Shown one piece after another: positions 20,665-33,926 of a stretch of DNA of 64,000 nt. Below the pieces are notes generated by a model. The model searched no databases. It had not been told where the DNA came from and saw only the letters and a program-made list of their open reading frames with translations. The position numbers and the translations under genes are program-made. The first letter of the stretch is position 1; every line of letters begins with the position of its first letter. The DNA comes from Beroe forskalii (lineage: Eukaryota > Ctenophora > Nuda > Beroida > Beroidae): the NCBI GenBank assembly GCA_011033025.1, contig WFMF01000360.1, forward strand, positions 62,001 to 126,000, in the 5' to 3' direction.

Positions 20665-23600
20665 AATCTTTTTCGCCATTTATTGGGCGTAGATGTCTCA
20701 TGGGTGGTCAAATAGAAGTGTATCTGGTCAAAAATTATGCGCCTGAAACCACTGAAACAATGATATTCGCCAGTTTTCCTTTGTTTTCCTGTAAAATCCA
20801 AAAAACCCTATTTTTACCTCTCAAAACAATGATCCAGGACGTTCTTCATTTCTGAGGCACCCAAAATCCGAAATCGAAAAGCTTTGGCCGATTGAGCTGA
20901 AAATTTGCACGCCATCCATGGACGACCGAAGAAAGACATACCATACTTCAGAATCCCGAAATCAGTCATTTTCTGTCTGTTATGGGGGGTTAAAATCGCG
21001 TTTTCGGCTTAAAACTGCCTTTTTCGCCATTTATTGGGCGTAGATGTCTCACAGGTGGTCAAATAGAAGTGTTTCTGGTCATAAATTATGCGCCTGAAAC
21101 CACTGAACCAATGATATTCGCCAGTTTTCCTTTGTTTTCCTGTAAAATCCAAAAAACCCTATTTTTACCTCTCAAAACAGTGATCTTAGGCACCCAAGAT
21201 CCGAAATCGAAAAACTTTGGCCGATTGAGCTGAAAATTTGCACGCCATCCATGGACGACCTAAGAAAGACATACAATACTTCAGAATCCCGAAATCAGTC
21301 ATTTTCTGTCTGTTATGGGGGGGTTAAAATCGCGTTTTTCGGCTTAAAACTGCCTTTTTTCGCCATTTATTGGGCGTAGATGTCTAATGGGTGGTCAAAT
21401 AGAAGTGTATCTGGTCAAAAATTATGCGCCTGAAACCACTGAAACAATGATATTCGCCAGTTTTCCTTTGTTTTCCTGTAAAATCCAAAAAACCCTATTT
21501 TTACCTCTCAAAACAATGATCCAGGACGTTCTTCATTTCTGAGGCACCCAAGATCCGAAATCGAAAAGCTTTGGCCGATTGAGCTGAAAATTTGCACGCC
21601 ATCCATGGACGACCTAAGAAAGACATACCATACTTCTGAATCCCGAAATCAGTCATTTTCTGTCTGTTATGGGGGGTTAAAATCACATTTTTCGGCTTAA
21701 ATACAGCCTTTTTTCGCCATGTATTGGGCGTAGATGTCTCATGGGTGGTCAAATAGAAGTGTATCTGGTCAAAAATTATGCGCCTGAAACCACTGAAACA
21801 ATGATATTCGCCAGTTTTCCTTTGTTTTCCTGTAAAATCCAAAAACCCTATTTTTAACTCTCAAAACAGTGATCCAGGACGTTCTTCATTTCTGAGGCAC
21901 CCAAGATCCGAAATCGAAAAACTTTGGTCGATTGAGCTGAAAATTTGCACGCCATCCATGGACGACCTAAGAAAGACATACCATACTTCAGAATCCCAAA
22001 ATCAGTCATTTTCTGTCTGTTATGGGGGGTTAAAATTGCGTTTTTCGGCTTAAATACTGCCTTTTTTAGCCATTTATTGGGCGTAGATGTCTCATGGGTG
22101 GTCAAATAGAAGTGTATCTGGTCATAAATTATGCGCCTGAAACCACTGAACCAATAATATTCGCCAGTTTTCCTTTGTTTTCCTGTAAAATCCAAAAAAC
22201 CCTATTTTTACCTCTCAAAACAGTAATCCAGGACGTTCTTCATTTCTGAGGCACCCAAGATCCGAAATCGAAAAACTTTGGCTGATTGAGCTGAAAATTT
22301 GCACGCCATCCATGGACGACCTAAGAAAGACAAACCATACTTCAGAATCCCGAAATCAGTCATTTTCTGTCTGTTATGGGGGGTTAAAATCGCGTTTTTC
22401 GGCTTAAAAACTGCTTTTTTCGCCCCTTATTGGGCGTAGATGTCTCATGGGTGGTCAAATAGAAGTGTATCTGGTCATAAATTATAAGCCTGAAACCACT
22501 GAACCAATGATATGCGCCAGTTTACCTTTGTTTTCCTGTAAAATCCAAAAAAAACCCTATTATTACCTCTCAAAACAGTGATCCAGGACGTTCTTCATTT
22601 CTGAGGCACCCAAGATCCGAAATCGAAAAACTTTGGTCGATTGAGCTGAAAATTTGCACGCCATCCTTAGACGACCTAAGAAAGACATACCATACTTCAG
22701 AATCCCGAAATCAGTCATTTTCTGTCTGTTATGGGGGGGGGGTTAAAATCGGGTTTTTCGGCTTAAAAACTGCCTTTTTTCGCCATTTATTGGGCGTAGA
22801 TGTCTCATGGGTGGTCAAATAGAAGTGTATCTGGTCATAAATTATGCGCCTGAAACCACTGAACCAATCATATTCGCTAGTTTTCCTTTGTTTTCCTGTA
22901 AAATCCAAAAAACCCTATTTTTACCTCTCAAAACAATGATCCAGGACGTTCTTCATTTCTGAGGCATTCAAGATCCGAAATCGAAAAGCTTTGGCCGATT
23001 GAGCTGAAAATTTGCACGCCATCCATGGACGACCTAAGAAAGACATAACATACTTCAGAATCCCGAAATCAGCCATTTTCTGTCTGTTATGGGGGGTTAA
23101 AATCGCGTTTTTCGGCTTAAAAACTGCCTTTTTTCGCCCCTTATTGGGCGTAGATGTCTCATGGGTGGTCAAATAGAAGTGTATCTGGTCATAAATTATG
23201 CGCCTGAAACCACTGAACCAATAATATTCGCCAGTTTTCCTTTGTTTTCCTGTAAAATCCAAAAACCCTATTTTTACCTCTCAAAACAGTGATCCAGGAC
23301 GTTCTTCATTTCTGAGGCACCCAAGATCCGAAATCGAAAAACTTTGGCCGATTGAGCTGAAAATTTGCACGCCATCCATGGACGACCTAAGAAAGACATA
23401 CCATACTTCAGAATCCCGAAATCAGTCATTTTCTGTCTGTTATGGGGGGGGGTTAAATCGGGTTTTTCGGCTTAAAACTGCCTTTTTCGCCATTTATTGG
23501 GCGTAGATGTCTCATGGGTGGTCAAATAGAAGTGTATCTGGTCATAAATTATGCGCCTGAAACCACTGAACCAATCATATTCACTAGTTTTCCTTTGTTT

Positions 23601-24359
23601 TCCTGTAAAATCCAAAAAACCCTATTTTTACCTCTCAAAACAATGATCCAGGACGTTCTTCATTTCTGAGGCACCCAAGATCCGAAATCGAAAAGCTTTG
23701 GCCGATTGAGCTGAAAATTTGCACGCCATCCATGGACGACCTAAGAAAGACATAACATACTTCAGAATCCCGAAATCAGCCATTTTCTGTCTGTTATGGG
23801 GGGTTAAAATCGCGTTTTTCGGCTTAATAACTGCCTTTTTTCGCCCCATATTGGGCGTAGATGTCTCATGGGTGGTCAAATAGAAGTGTATCTGGTCATA
23901 AATTATGCGCCTGAAACCACTGAAATGATAATATTCGCCAGTTTTCCTTTGTTTTCCTGTAAAATCTAAAAAACCCTATTTTTACCTCTCAAAACAGTGA
24001 TCCAGGACGTTCTTCATTTCTGAGGCACCCAAGATCCGAAATCGAAAAACTTTGACCGATTGAGCTGAAAATTTGCACGCCATCCATGGACGACCGAAGA
24101 AAGACATACCATACTTCAGAATCCCGAAATCAGTCATTTTCTGTCTGTTATGGGGGGTTTAAAATCGCATTTTTCGGCTTAAAAACTGCTTTTTTGCCCC
24201 TTATTGGGCGTAGATGTCTCATGGGTGGTCAAATAGAAGTGTATCTGGTCATAAATTATGCGCCTGAAACCACTGAACCAATCATATTCGCTAGTTTTCC
24301 TTTGTTTTCCTGTAAAATCCAAAAAAACCCTACTTTTACCTCTCAAAACAATGATCCAG
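20665..24359. repeat. 353-bp satellite, array B left part (about 10 monomers)
   Basis: The monomer and orientation match array A. From about 22740 two subtypes alternate. Type 1 has 'gccatttattggg', 'caatcatattcgctag' and 'gacataacatac'. Type 2 has 'gccccttattggg', 'aataatattcgccag' and 'gacataccatac'. This makes a roughly 706-bp dimer. The array is cut at 24359 by a fold-back element. Confidence 0.92.
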
Positions 24360-27300
24360 TAGTCAGGGACGAAATGGAATCCCGTGCATATGGAATGTTA
24401 ATAAGGAGTTAGGGACGGATTCTGGTACTTTAGACTATGCTGAATCGATCTAGACCTGCCGCCAATTTTTATTTCGATGGCGTCACCCATTTTTGGCCAC
24501 GCCCATTTTTGGCCTGTAGATGACGAAAATGAAGGAACTAAAAAACTATTTTTGACATCACATGGCATGTAGGGTATCAAAATAGGGGTTTTTAGGGACG
24601 AGAAACAAGTTGCAATAGTTGGTTTCACTCAAAAACGTTCCTGGGATGAGATATGGTGACCACGCCCACTTTTGGCCATGCGCGATTACCCAAAATGTGG
24701 AAATTTTATTGTCATACTTTTGGTGGCATGACGGGTATCGAAATAGGGGTTTTTGGGGACGAGAAACACGATGCAATAGTTGGTTTCACTCAAAAATGTT
24801 CCTGGGATGAGATATGGTGACCACGTCCACTTTTGGCCTAGCGCGATTACCCAAAATGTGGAAATTTTATTGTCATACTTTTGGTGGCATGATGGGTATC
24901 AAAATAGGGGTTGTCAGGGACGAGAAACACGATGCAATAGTTGGTTTCACTCAAAAATGTTCCTGGGATGAGATATGGTGACCACGCCCACCTTTGGCCT
25001 TAAGCGATTACCCAAAATGTGGAAATTTTATTTTATATTTTTGATGGCATGATGGGTGTCAAAATAGGGGATTTAATAGGGCGAGAAACTCGATGCAATA
25101 GTTGGTTTCATTCAAAAATGTTCCTGGGATGAGATATGTCGGCCGTGCCCATTTTTGCATCATGCAATTACCCAAAGTTTGAACATTTTATTGCCATACT
25201 TTTTGTTAATTTGTGGCATGATGGATTTTTGAGACGAGAAACACGATGCAAATGCCGGTTTAAATCAATTTTTGTGATGAGATGCGGAGACCATGCCTAT
25301 TTTTTGCTTTGCGTGATAACCTAAATTTGCAACAAAATATGGTATACTAGTATACTAGGTATGATATTATGATCATGATTGGTTTTTGGGGTTAAAACAA
25401 GATGAACCACCAGTTCATCTCAAAGATGTTTCAGGGTTGCGATATAGTGAAATGTCCATGTAGCTATTGCTGGCCAAACACCACATTTGGACAATGGGCA
25501 TCATGTGAAACCCATATTTTGGGAATTGAGGAACCAGCGTAATGGACAAATGAACACCATGGTACCAAAGCATGAATAATTCTTTGAATTTATTATTTTT
25601 AAAAAGAAGCTTGGTTTTTAAGTCAGCTGGCTGATTAGTACTCAAGTAGGGAGGCTGAATTCGCTTTAATCACAGCCATGCAGCCAATATGTCAAGTCAA
25701 ACTTCATTTAAATAGGCCACAACTGGCCTGATGAACATAACCTACCTACTGAAACATTGTCCGTAAAACAACAGACTTCTAATAACAAGTACAATATCCT
25801 ACTAAAACTTTCCCTACCTTGTCAAAATTTTAGGTTAGTAATTAAATTATGAAATTTATTAAATTCGATGAATTCCAAACCCTTTACTTTAAGATTTATC
25901 TGAGTATAAGAAATTGTGTTGGTATAACTATTTAAGTATTTAAGGGTAATGTTATGTCTTCATCCATCTTTGTGTGTGCGTGTTATTGTATATTTTGGAG
26001 ATCAATAAAATATTTTGTTTACTTAATATTTTGTTTACTTAGACTCAGAGCTGACAGCGTGCAGCCATGGGCCAATGGATGCTTGCCGTTAATCTTTGCC
26101 GATGGTTATGCTCTCGTGAGTGTCTGAGTGGCTGATTCCACTCAACTGTCAGAGATAAACTGGGCTGACATCAGACAGACCTTCACACCTACACCACACA
26201 GGTCTGTCGGGCTGCCAACAACCAAGGGCCTCAATCTGTACATATAGCACGTCTATGCTTGCTTGCATTAAAGCCAGAGATCAGCCAGAGATGGTTTTAT
26301 GAATATACCACCTCCATTCATCTAGCTTAATCACAAGGCGATTTGATCGACCTAACATCCTGATAATTCCATGGCATCATGTAGTTGAATCAGTGGTTCA
26401 GGGACCAGGGTATCATGACTGAGGAGCAGCCAACAGGTATTCTTCCAGCCCCTCGTGCCATGCCACTTTCAGGGGATATTTCCCAGTTCTTAGCTTCTAT
26501 TGCTGTTTAAAATCAGAGTTTCGCAATAATGCTTCTATGGGGCTGGCATGTAATTGGGCCTTTGTATCCCCTTTGGATGAATGGGCACATTCCCGATAAT
26601 AGGTATCACGTATTATTCCAGAGTCAACCATACCCAGGCTTCCCCTACACTAAGGATAACCTCCAATCACTGGCTACCATAATCTCCCTTCAATCAGGTT
26701 TCCACAATCAGGCAGGGGCTCATCTCTATACACAGGATCTACCATGTACAAGACTTACCGAATGATGGCTTTTCCAACGCTGATCTCACTTATTTTTTAT
26801 TTAGATGGTTTTACTTCTATTCCAACAGCTGTAACAGCCAATGACAGGAATTGAAGGATTCAAGTGTAATCAAACCAGTGTAATCCATACTTTCTTCGCC
26901 CAAGACTTCGCTGCAATGGGCAGCTCCTCATTTAACCCTCCCGTACAGTTTCCTGTACGCTCGGCTGAGTGAACCGTGTGGCAGCTTAGGTGAGAGTTCT
27001 CACCCTTAGGCCTTAGCACGATAGGCACGGCCGGAAATCGTACCACCAACCTCTCGATTGGAAGCATAACGCCCTAAACCACTGCGCTACCTGGCCACTA
27101 TACACAGGATCGCTTATACCTGGCTAACCCTTACCAGTTTACCTTGGGCTACTCGAAACCAGATTCAACCTTATTCAACCTATCTCAAACCAGGAACGTT
27201 ATGGAATAAAAGCAACTATTGCATCGTGTTCCTCGTCTGAAAATCCTTATTTAGACACCCATCACGCCACCAAAAGTATAACAATAAAATTTGTATATTT

Positions 27301-28125
27301 TGAAGAAATCTCGCAAAGCCAAAGATGGGCGTGGTCACTATATCTTATCACAGGAACATTTTTGAATGAAACCAACTATAGCATCGCGTTTCTCGCCCTA
27401 AAGCCCCTTATTTTGACACCCATCATGCCATCAAAAATATAAAATAAAATTTCCACATTTTGGGTAATCGCGCAAGGCCAAAGGTGGGCGTGGTCACCAT
27501 ATCTCATCCTAGGAACATTTTTGAGTGAAACCAACTATTGCATCGTGTTTCTCGTCCCTGACAACCCCTATTTTGATACCCATCATGCCACCAAAAGTAT
27601 GACAATAAAATTTCCACATTTTGGGTAATCGCGCAAGGCCAAAAGTGGACGTGGTCACCATATCTCATCCCAGGAACATTTTTGAGTGAAACCAACTATT
27701 GCATCGTGTTTCTCGTCCCCAAAAACCCCTACTACGATACCCGTCATGCCACCAAAAGTATGACAATAAAATTTCCACATTTTGGGTAATCGCGCATGGC
27801 CAAAAGTGGGCGTGGTCACCATATCCCATCCCAGGAACGTTTTTGAGTGAAACCAACCATTGCAACTTGTTTCTCGTCACTAAAAACCCCTATTTTGATA
27901 CCCTACATGCCATGTGATGTCAAAAATAGTTTTTTAGTTCCTTCATTTTCGTCATCTACAGGCCAAAAATGGGCGTGGCCAAAAATGGGTGACGCCATCG
28001 AAATAAAAATTGGCGGCAGGTCTAGATCGATTCAGCATAGTCTAAAGTACCAGAATCCGTCCCTAACTCCTTATTAACATTCCATATGCACGGGATTCAT
28101 ATATTGACCATTTCGTCCCTGACTA
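24360..28125. mobile_element. 3,766-bp fold-back element inserted in the satellite
   Basis: Both ends read TAGTCAGGGACGAAATGG, in inverted orientation, and are flanked by CAG at 24357-24359 and 28126-28128. Uninterrupted satellite reads gatcCAGgacg here, so the 3-bp duplication is clear. Each arm is about 950 bp and made of 161-bp sub-units ('gttcctgggatgagatatgg', 'gaccacgcccacttttggcc', 'catgatgggtatcaaaatag'). The right arm has 10 extra bases just after the shared terminal 18. The 1.9-kb core has no transposase and contains a SINE. A 3-bp duplication occurs in CACTA, Harbinger and some other groups; the class is undetermined. Confidence 0.9.
26740..27097 (-). mobile_element. tRNA-derived SINE with 14-bp target duplication
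   Basis: On the minus strand the element begins with a tRNA-like head. It has an A box (TAGCGCAGTGG) near 27086 and a B box (GGTACGATTTCC) near 27040, followed by a non-tRNA body. The direct repeat CTATACACAGGATC flanks it at 26726-26739 and 27098-27111. It sits inside the core of the fold-back element and is therefore the younger insertion, or was carried along with it. Confidence 0.75.
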
Positions 28126-28128
28126 CAG

Positions 28129-31100
28129 GACGTTCTTCATTTCTGAGGCACCCAAGATCCGAAATCGAAAAGCTTTGGCCGATTGAGCTGAAAATTTGCA
28201 CGCCATCCATGGACGACCTAAGAAAGACATACCATACTTCAGAATCCCGAAATCAGCCATTTTCTGTCTGTTATGGGGGTTAAAATCAGGTTTTTCGGCT
28301 TAAAACTGCCTTTTTCGCCATTTATTGGGCGTAGATGTCTCATGGGTGGTCAAATAGAAGTGTATCTGGTCATAAATTATGCGCCTGAAACCACTGAACC
28401 AATCATATTCGCTAGTTTTCCTTTGTTTTCCTGTAAAATCCAAAAACCCTATTTTACCTCTCAAAACAATGATCCAGGACGTTCTTCATTTCTGAGGCAC
28501 CCAAGATCCGAAATCGAAAAGCTTTGGCCGATTGAGCTGAAAATTTGCACGCCATCCATGGACGACCTAAGAAAGACATAACATACTTCAGAATCCCGAA
28601 ATCAGCCATTTTCTGTCTGTTATGGGGGGTTAAAATCGCGTTTTTCGGCTTAAAACTGCCTTTTTTCGCCCCTTATTGGGCGTAGATGTCTCATGGGTGG
28701 TCAAATAGAAGTGTATCTGGTCATAAATTATGCGCCTGAAACCACTGAAATGATAATATTCGCCAGTTTTCCTTTGTTTTCCTGTAAAATCCAAAAAACC
28801 CTATTTTTACCTCTCAAAACAGTGATCCAGGACGTTCTTCATTTCTGAGGCACCCAAGATCCGAAATCGAAAAACTTTAACCGATTGAGCTGAAAATTTG
28901 CACGCCATCCATGGACGACCGAAGAAAGACATACCATACTTCAGAATCCCGAAATCAGTCATTTTCTGTCTGTTATGGGGGGTTAAAATCGCATTTTTCG
29001 GCTTAAAAACTGCTTTTTTTGTCCCTTATTGGGCGTAGATGTCTCATGGGTGGTCAAATAGAAGTGTATCTGGTCATAAATTATAAGCCTGAAACCACTG
29101 AACCAATCATATTCGCTAGTTTTCCTTTGTTTTCCGTAAAAAATCCAAAAACCCTATTTTACCTCTCAAAACAATGATCCAGGACGTTCTTCATTTCTGA
29201 GGCACCCAAGATCCGAAATCGAAAAAGCTTTGGCCGATTGAGCTGAAAATTTGCACGCCATCCATGGACGACCTAAGAAAGACATACCATACTTCAGAAT
29301 CCCGAAATCAGCCATTTTCTGTCTGTTATGGGGGTTAAAATCGCGTTTTCGGCTTAAAACTGCCTTTTTCGCCCCTTATTGGGCGTAGATGTCTCATGGG
29401 TGGTCAAATAGAAGTGTATCTGGTCATAAATTATGCGCCTGAAACCACTGAACCAATAATATTCGCCAGTTTTCCTTTGTTTTCCTGTAAAATCCAAAAA
29501 CCCTATTTTACCTCTCAAAACAGTGATCCAGGATGTTCTTCATTTCTGAGGCACCCAAGATCCGAAATCGAAAAAAATACGGCCGATTGAGCTGAAAATT
29601 TGCACGCCATCCATGGACGACCGAAGAAAGACATACCATACTTCAGAATCCCGAAATCAGTCATTTTCTGTCTGTTATGGGGGTTAAAATCGCGTTTTTC
29701 GGCTTAAAACTGCTTTTTTCGCCCCTTATTGGGCGTAGATGTCTCATGGGTGGTCAAATAGAAGTGTATCTGGTCATAAATTATGCGCCTGAAACCACTG
29801 AACCAACGATATTCGCCAGTTTTCCTTTGTTTTCCTGTAAAATCCAAAAACCCTATTTTTACCTCTCAAAACAGTGATCCAGGATGTTCTTCATTTCTGA
29901 GGCACCCAAGATCCGAAATCGAAAAGCTTTGGCCGATTGAGCTGAAAATTTGCACGCCATCCATGGACGACCTAAGAAAGAATACATACCATTTTTTCAG
30001 AAAAATCCCGGCTAAAATCAGCCATTTTGGGCGTAGATGTCTCATGGTGGTCAAATAGAAGGGTCATAAATTATGCGCCTGAAACCACTTTTCGCCAGTT
30101 TTCCTTTGTTTTCTGTAAAATGAAAACCCTATTTTTACCTTAAAACAGTGATCCAGGATTTTCCGGCTTAAAAAGCTGTCTTTTTCGCCCCTTCCATGGG
30201 CGTAGATGTCTCATGGGTGGTCAAATAGAAGTGTATCTGGTCATAAATTATGCGCCTGAAACCACTGAACCAATCATATTCGCCAGTTTTCCTTTGTTTT
30301 CCTGTAAAATCCAAAAACCCTATTTTACCTCTCAAAACAGTGATCCAGGATGTTCTTCATTTCTGAGGCACCCAAGATCCGAAATCGAAAAGCTTTGGCC
30401 GATTGAGCTGAAAATTTGCACGCCATCCATGGACGACCTAAGAAAGACATACCATACTTCAGAATCCCGAAATCAGCCATTTTCTGTCTGTTATGGGGGT
30501 TAAAATCGCGTTTTTCGGCTTAAAACTGCCTTTTTCGCCCCTTATTGGGCGTAGATGTCTCATGGGTGGTCAAATAGAAGTGTATCTGGTCATAAATTAT
30601 GCGCCTGAAACCACTGAACCAACGATATTCGCCAGTTTTCCTTTGTTTTCCTGTAAAATCCAAAAACCCTATTTTTACCTCTCTCAAAACAGTGATCCAG
30701 GATGTTCTTCATTTCTGAGGCACCCAAGATCCGAAATCGAAAAGCTTTGGCCGATTGAGCTGAAAATTTGCACGCCATCCATGGACGACCTAAGAAAGAC
30801 ATACCATACTTCAGAATCCCGAAATCAGCCATTTTCTGTCTGTTATGGGGGTTAAAATCGCGTTTTTCGGCTTAGAAACTGCCTTTTTTCGCCCCTTATT
30901 GGGCGTAGATGTCTCATGGGTGGTCAAATAGAAGTGTATCTGGTCATAAATTATGCGCCTGAAACCACTGAACCAACGATATTCGCCAGTTTTCCTTTGT
31001 TTTCCTGTAAAATCCAAAAAAACCCTATTTTTACCTCTCAAAACAGTGATCCAGGATGTTCTTCATTTCTGAGGCACCCAAGATCCGAAATCGAAAAGCT

Positions 31101-33323
31101 TTGGCCGATTGAGCTGAAAATTTGCACGCCATCCATGGACGACCTAAGAAAGACATACCATACTTCAGAATCCCGAAATCAGCCATTTTCTGTCTGTTAT
31201 GGGGGTTAAAATCGCGTTTTTCGGCTTAAAACTGCCTTTTTTCGCCCCTTATTGGGCGTAGATGTCTCATGGGTGGTCAAATAGAAGTGTATCTGGTCAT
31301 AAATTATGCGCCTGAAACCACTGAACCAACGATATTCGCCAGTTTTCCTTTGTTTTCCTGTAAACCAAAAACCCTATTTTTACCTCTCAAAACAGTGATC
31401 CAGGATGTTCTTCATTTCTGAGGCACCCAAGATCCGAAATCGAAAAGCTTTGGCCGATTGAGCTGAAAATTTGCACGCCATCCATGGACGACCTAAGAAA
31501 GACATACCATACTTCAGAATCCCGAAATCAGCCATTTTCTGTCTGTAATGGGGGTTAAAATCGCGTTTTTCGGCTTAAAAACTGCCTTTTTTCGCCCCTT
31601 ATTGGGCGTAGATGTCTCATGGGTGGTCAAATAGAAGTGTATCTGGTCATAAATTATGCGCCTGAAACCACTGAACCAACGATATTCGCCAGTTTTCCTT
31701 TGTTTTCCTGTAAAATCCAAAAAACCCTATTTTTACCTCTCAAAACAGTGATCCAGGATGTTCTTCATTTCTGAGGCACCCAAGATCCGAAATCGAAAAG
31801 CTTTGGCCGATTGAGCTGAAAATTTGCACGCCATCCATGGACGACCTAAGAAAGACATACCATACTTCAGAATCCCGAAATCAGCCATTTTCTGTCTGTT
31901 ATGGGGGGTTAAAATCGCGTTTTTCGGCTTAAAAACTGTCTTTTTTCGCCCCTTATTGGGCGTAGATGTCTCATGGGTGGTCAAATAGAAGTGTATCTGG
32001 TCATAAATTATGCGCCTGAAACCACTGAACCAACGATATTCGCCAGTTTTCCTTTGTTTTCCTGTAAAATCCAAAAAACCCTATTTTACCTCTCAAAACA
32101 GTGATCCAGGATGTTCTTCATTTCTGAGGCACCCAAGATCCGAAATCGAAAAGCTTTGGCCGATTGAGCTGAAAATTTGCACGCCATCCATGGACGACCT
32201 AAGAAAGACATACCATACTTCAGAATCCCGAAATCAGCCATTTTCTGTCTGTTATGGGGTTAAAATCGCGTTTTTCGGCTTAAAACTGCCTTTTTCGCCC
32301 CTTATTGGGCGTAGATGTCTCATGGGTGGTCAAATAGAAGTGTATCTGGTCATAAATTATGCGCCTGAAACCACTGAACCAATGATATTCGCCAGTTTTC
32401 CTTTGTTTTCCTGTAAAATCCAAAAACCCTATTTTTACCTCTCAAAACAGTGATCCAGGATGTTCTTCATTTCTGAGGCACCCAAGATCCGAAATCGAAA
32501 AGCTTTGGCCGATTGAGCTGAAAATTTGCACGCCATCCATGGACGACCTAAGAAAGACATACCATACTTCAGAATCCCGAAATCAGCCATTTTCTGTCTG
32601 TTATGGGGGTTAAAATCGCGTTTTTCGGCTTAAAACTGCCTTTTTCGCCCCTTATTGGGCGTAGATGTCTCATGGGTGGTCAAATAGAAGTGTATCTGGT
32701 CATAAATTATGCGCCTGAAACCACTGAACCAACGATATTCGCCAGTTTTCCTTTGTTTTCCTGTAAAATCCAAAAACCCTATTTTACCTCTCAAAACAGT
32801 GATCCAGGATGTTCTTCATTTCTGAGGCACCCAAGATCCGAAATCGAAAAGCTTTGGCCGATTGAGCTGAAAATTTGCACGCCATCCATGGACGACCTAA
32901 GAAAGACATACCATACTTCAGAATCCCGAAATCAGCCATTTTCTGTCTGTTATGGGGGGTTAAAATCGCGTTTTTTCGGCTTAAAAACTGCCTTTTTCGC
33001 CCCTTATTGGGCGTAGATGTCTCATGGGTGGTCAAATAGAAGTGTATCTGGTCATAAATTATGCACCTGAAACCACTGAACCAATGATATTCGCCAGTTT
33101 TCCTTTGTTTTCCTGTAAAATCCAAAAACCCTATTTTACCTCTCAAAAACAGTGATCCAGGATGTTCTTCATTTCTGAGGCACCCAAGATCCGAAATCGA
33201 AAAGCTTTGGCCGATTGAGCTGAAAATTTGCACGCCATCCATGGACGACGGGTCATAAATTATGCGCCTGAAACCACTGAACCAATGATATTTGCCAGTT
33301 TTCCTTTGTTTTCTTGTAAAATC
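28129..33323. repeat. 353-bp satellite, array B right part (about 15 monomers)
   Basis: The array continues in the same orientation after the fold-back element. The first monomers belong to the alternating subtypes seen left of the element. From about 29.5 kb a homogeneous subtype dominates ('ggatgttcttcatttctg', 'aaccaacgatattcgcc'). A shortened, scrambled stretch lies at 29990-30200. Confidence 0.92.
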
Positions 33324-33402
33324 CATGGATGGCGTGCAAATTTACAGCTCAATCGGCCAAGGCTTTTCGATTTCGGATCTTGGGTGCCTCAGAAATGAAG
33401 AC
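33324..33402. repeat. Inverted satellite fragment at array edge
   Basis: After a truncated monomer (deletion at 33249) the array ends with about 80 bp of monomer in the opposite orientation ('ccatggatggcgtgcaaat' through 'gggtgcctcagaaatgaag'). Unique DNA follows. Confidence 0.85.
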
Positions 33403-33926
33403 CGGCATGTGTTTGACAAATGGTTCCACAGAACTAGAGTAGCAATTTTCCGTCATTCGCGGAAATTGGGATGCAGAATGAGACACTCTTCGTTGTCAAC
33501 TTTGACGAATGGTGCTTTACACCTTGATCTTTGACCAAAACCTCGAATGTACAAAAGTTAGAATAGATGTACATGGAATGACCATCAGCATTTTTACTAA
33601 TGTGTATCAATATTCAATTATGTACACTCCACCATCAGAAGAGTCTCTAAGCCAATCAAACAATACTTGTCAAAACCAGCTTCGCACCTAGCACATATAA
33701 CTGTCACCTTGGGACGGGTTTTTATGAGAGCTCAATGGAAACACCTGGCAATCACTACGTTTCTGTAATCCAGGTTTTCCCGTGTTATCTGCGTAACGAA
33801 ATAATAAAGGAAAATCCGTGTAACTATTACTGTCAAGTTTTCTCTGAGCTATATTTCGATTCGTTCCACAGCAATATCGAATAGACCGTCACCGTTGTTT
33901 GCATTAAAAAGTGTATTGCAGTCACC
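33403..33926. other. Upstream region of the SNTX-like gene
   Basis: This is unique sequence with no open gene. It presumably holds the promoter of the following gene, but I see no convincing TATA box or binding-site cluster. Confidence 0.3.

Noticed and set aside
13430..33326. Many 60-180 codon frames in the satellite (for example DFTGKQRKTGEY... on the minus strand)
   Set aside because: They recur once per monomer on both strands, and the 353-bp period shifts frame at each monomer. No sign of coding selection.
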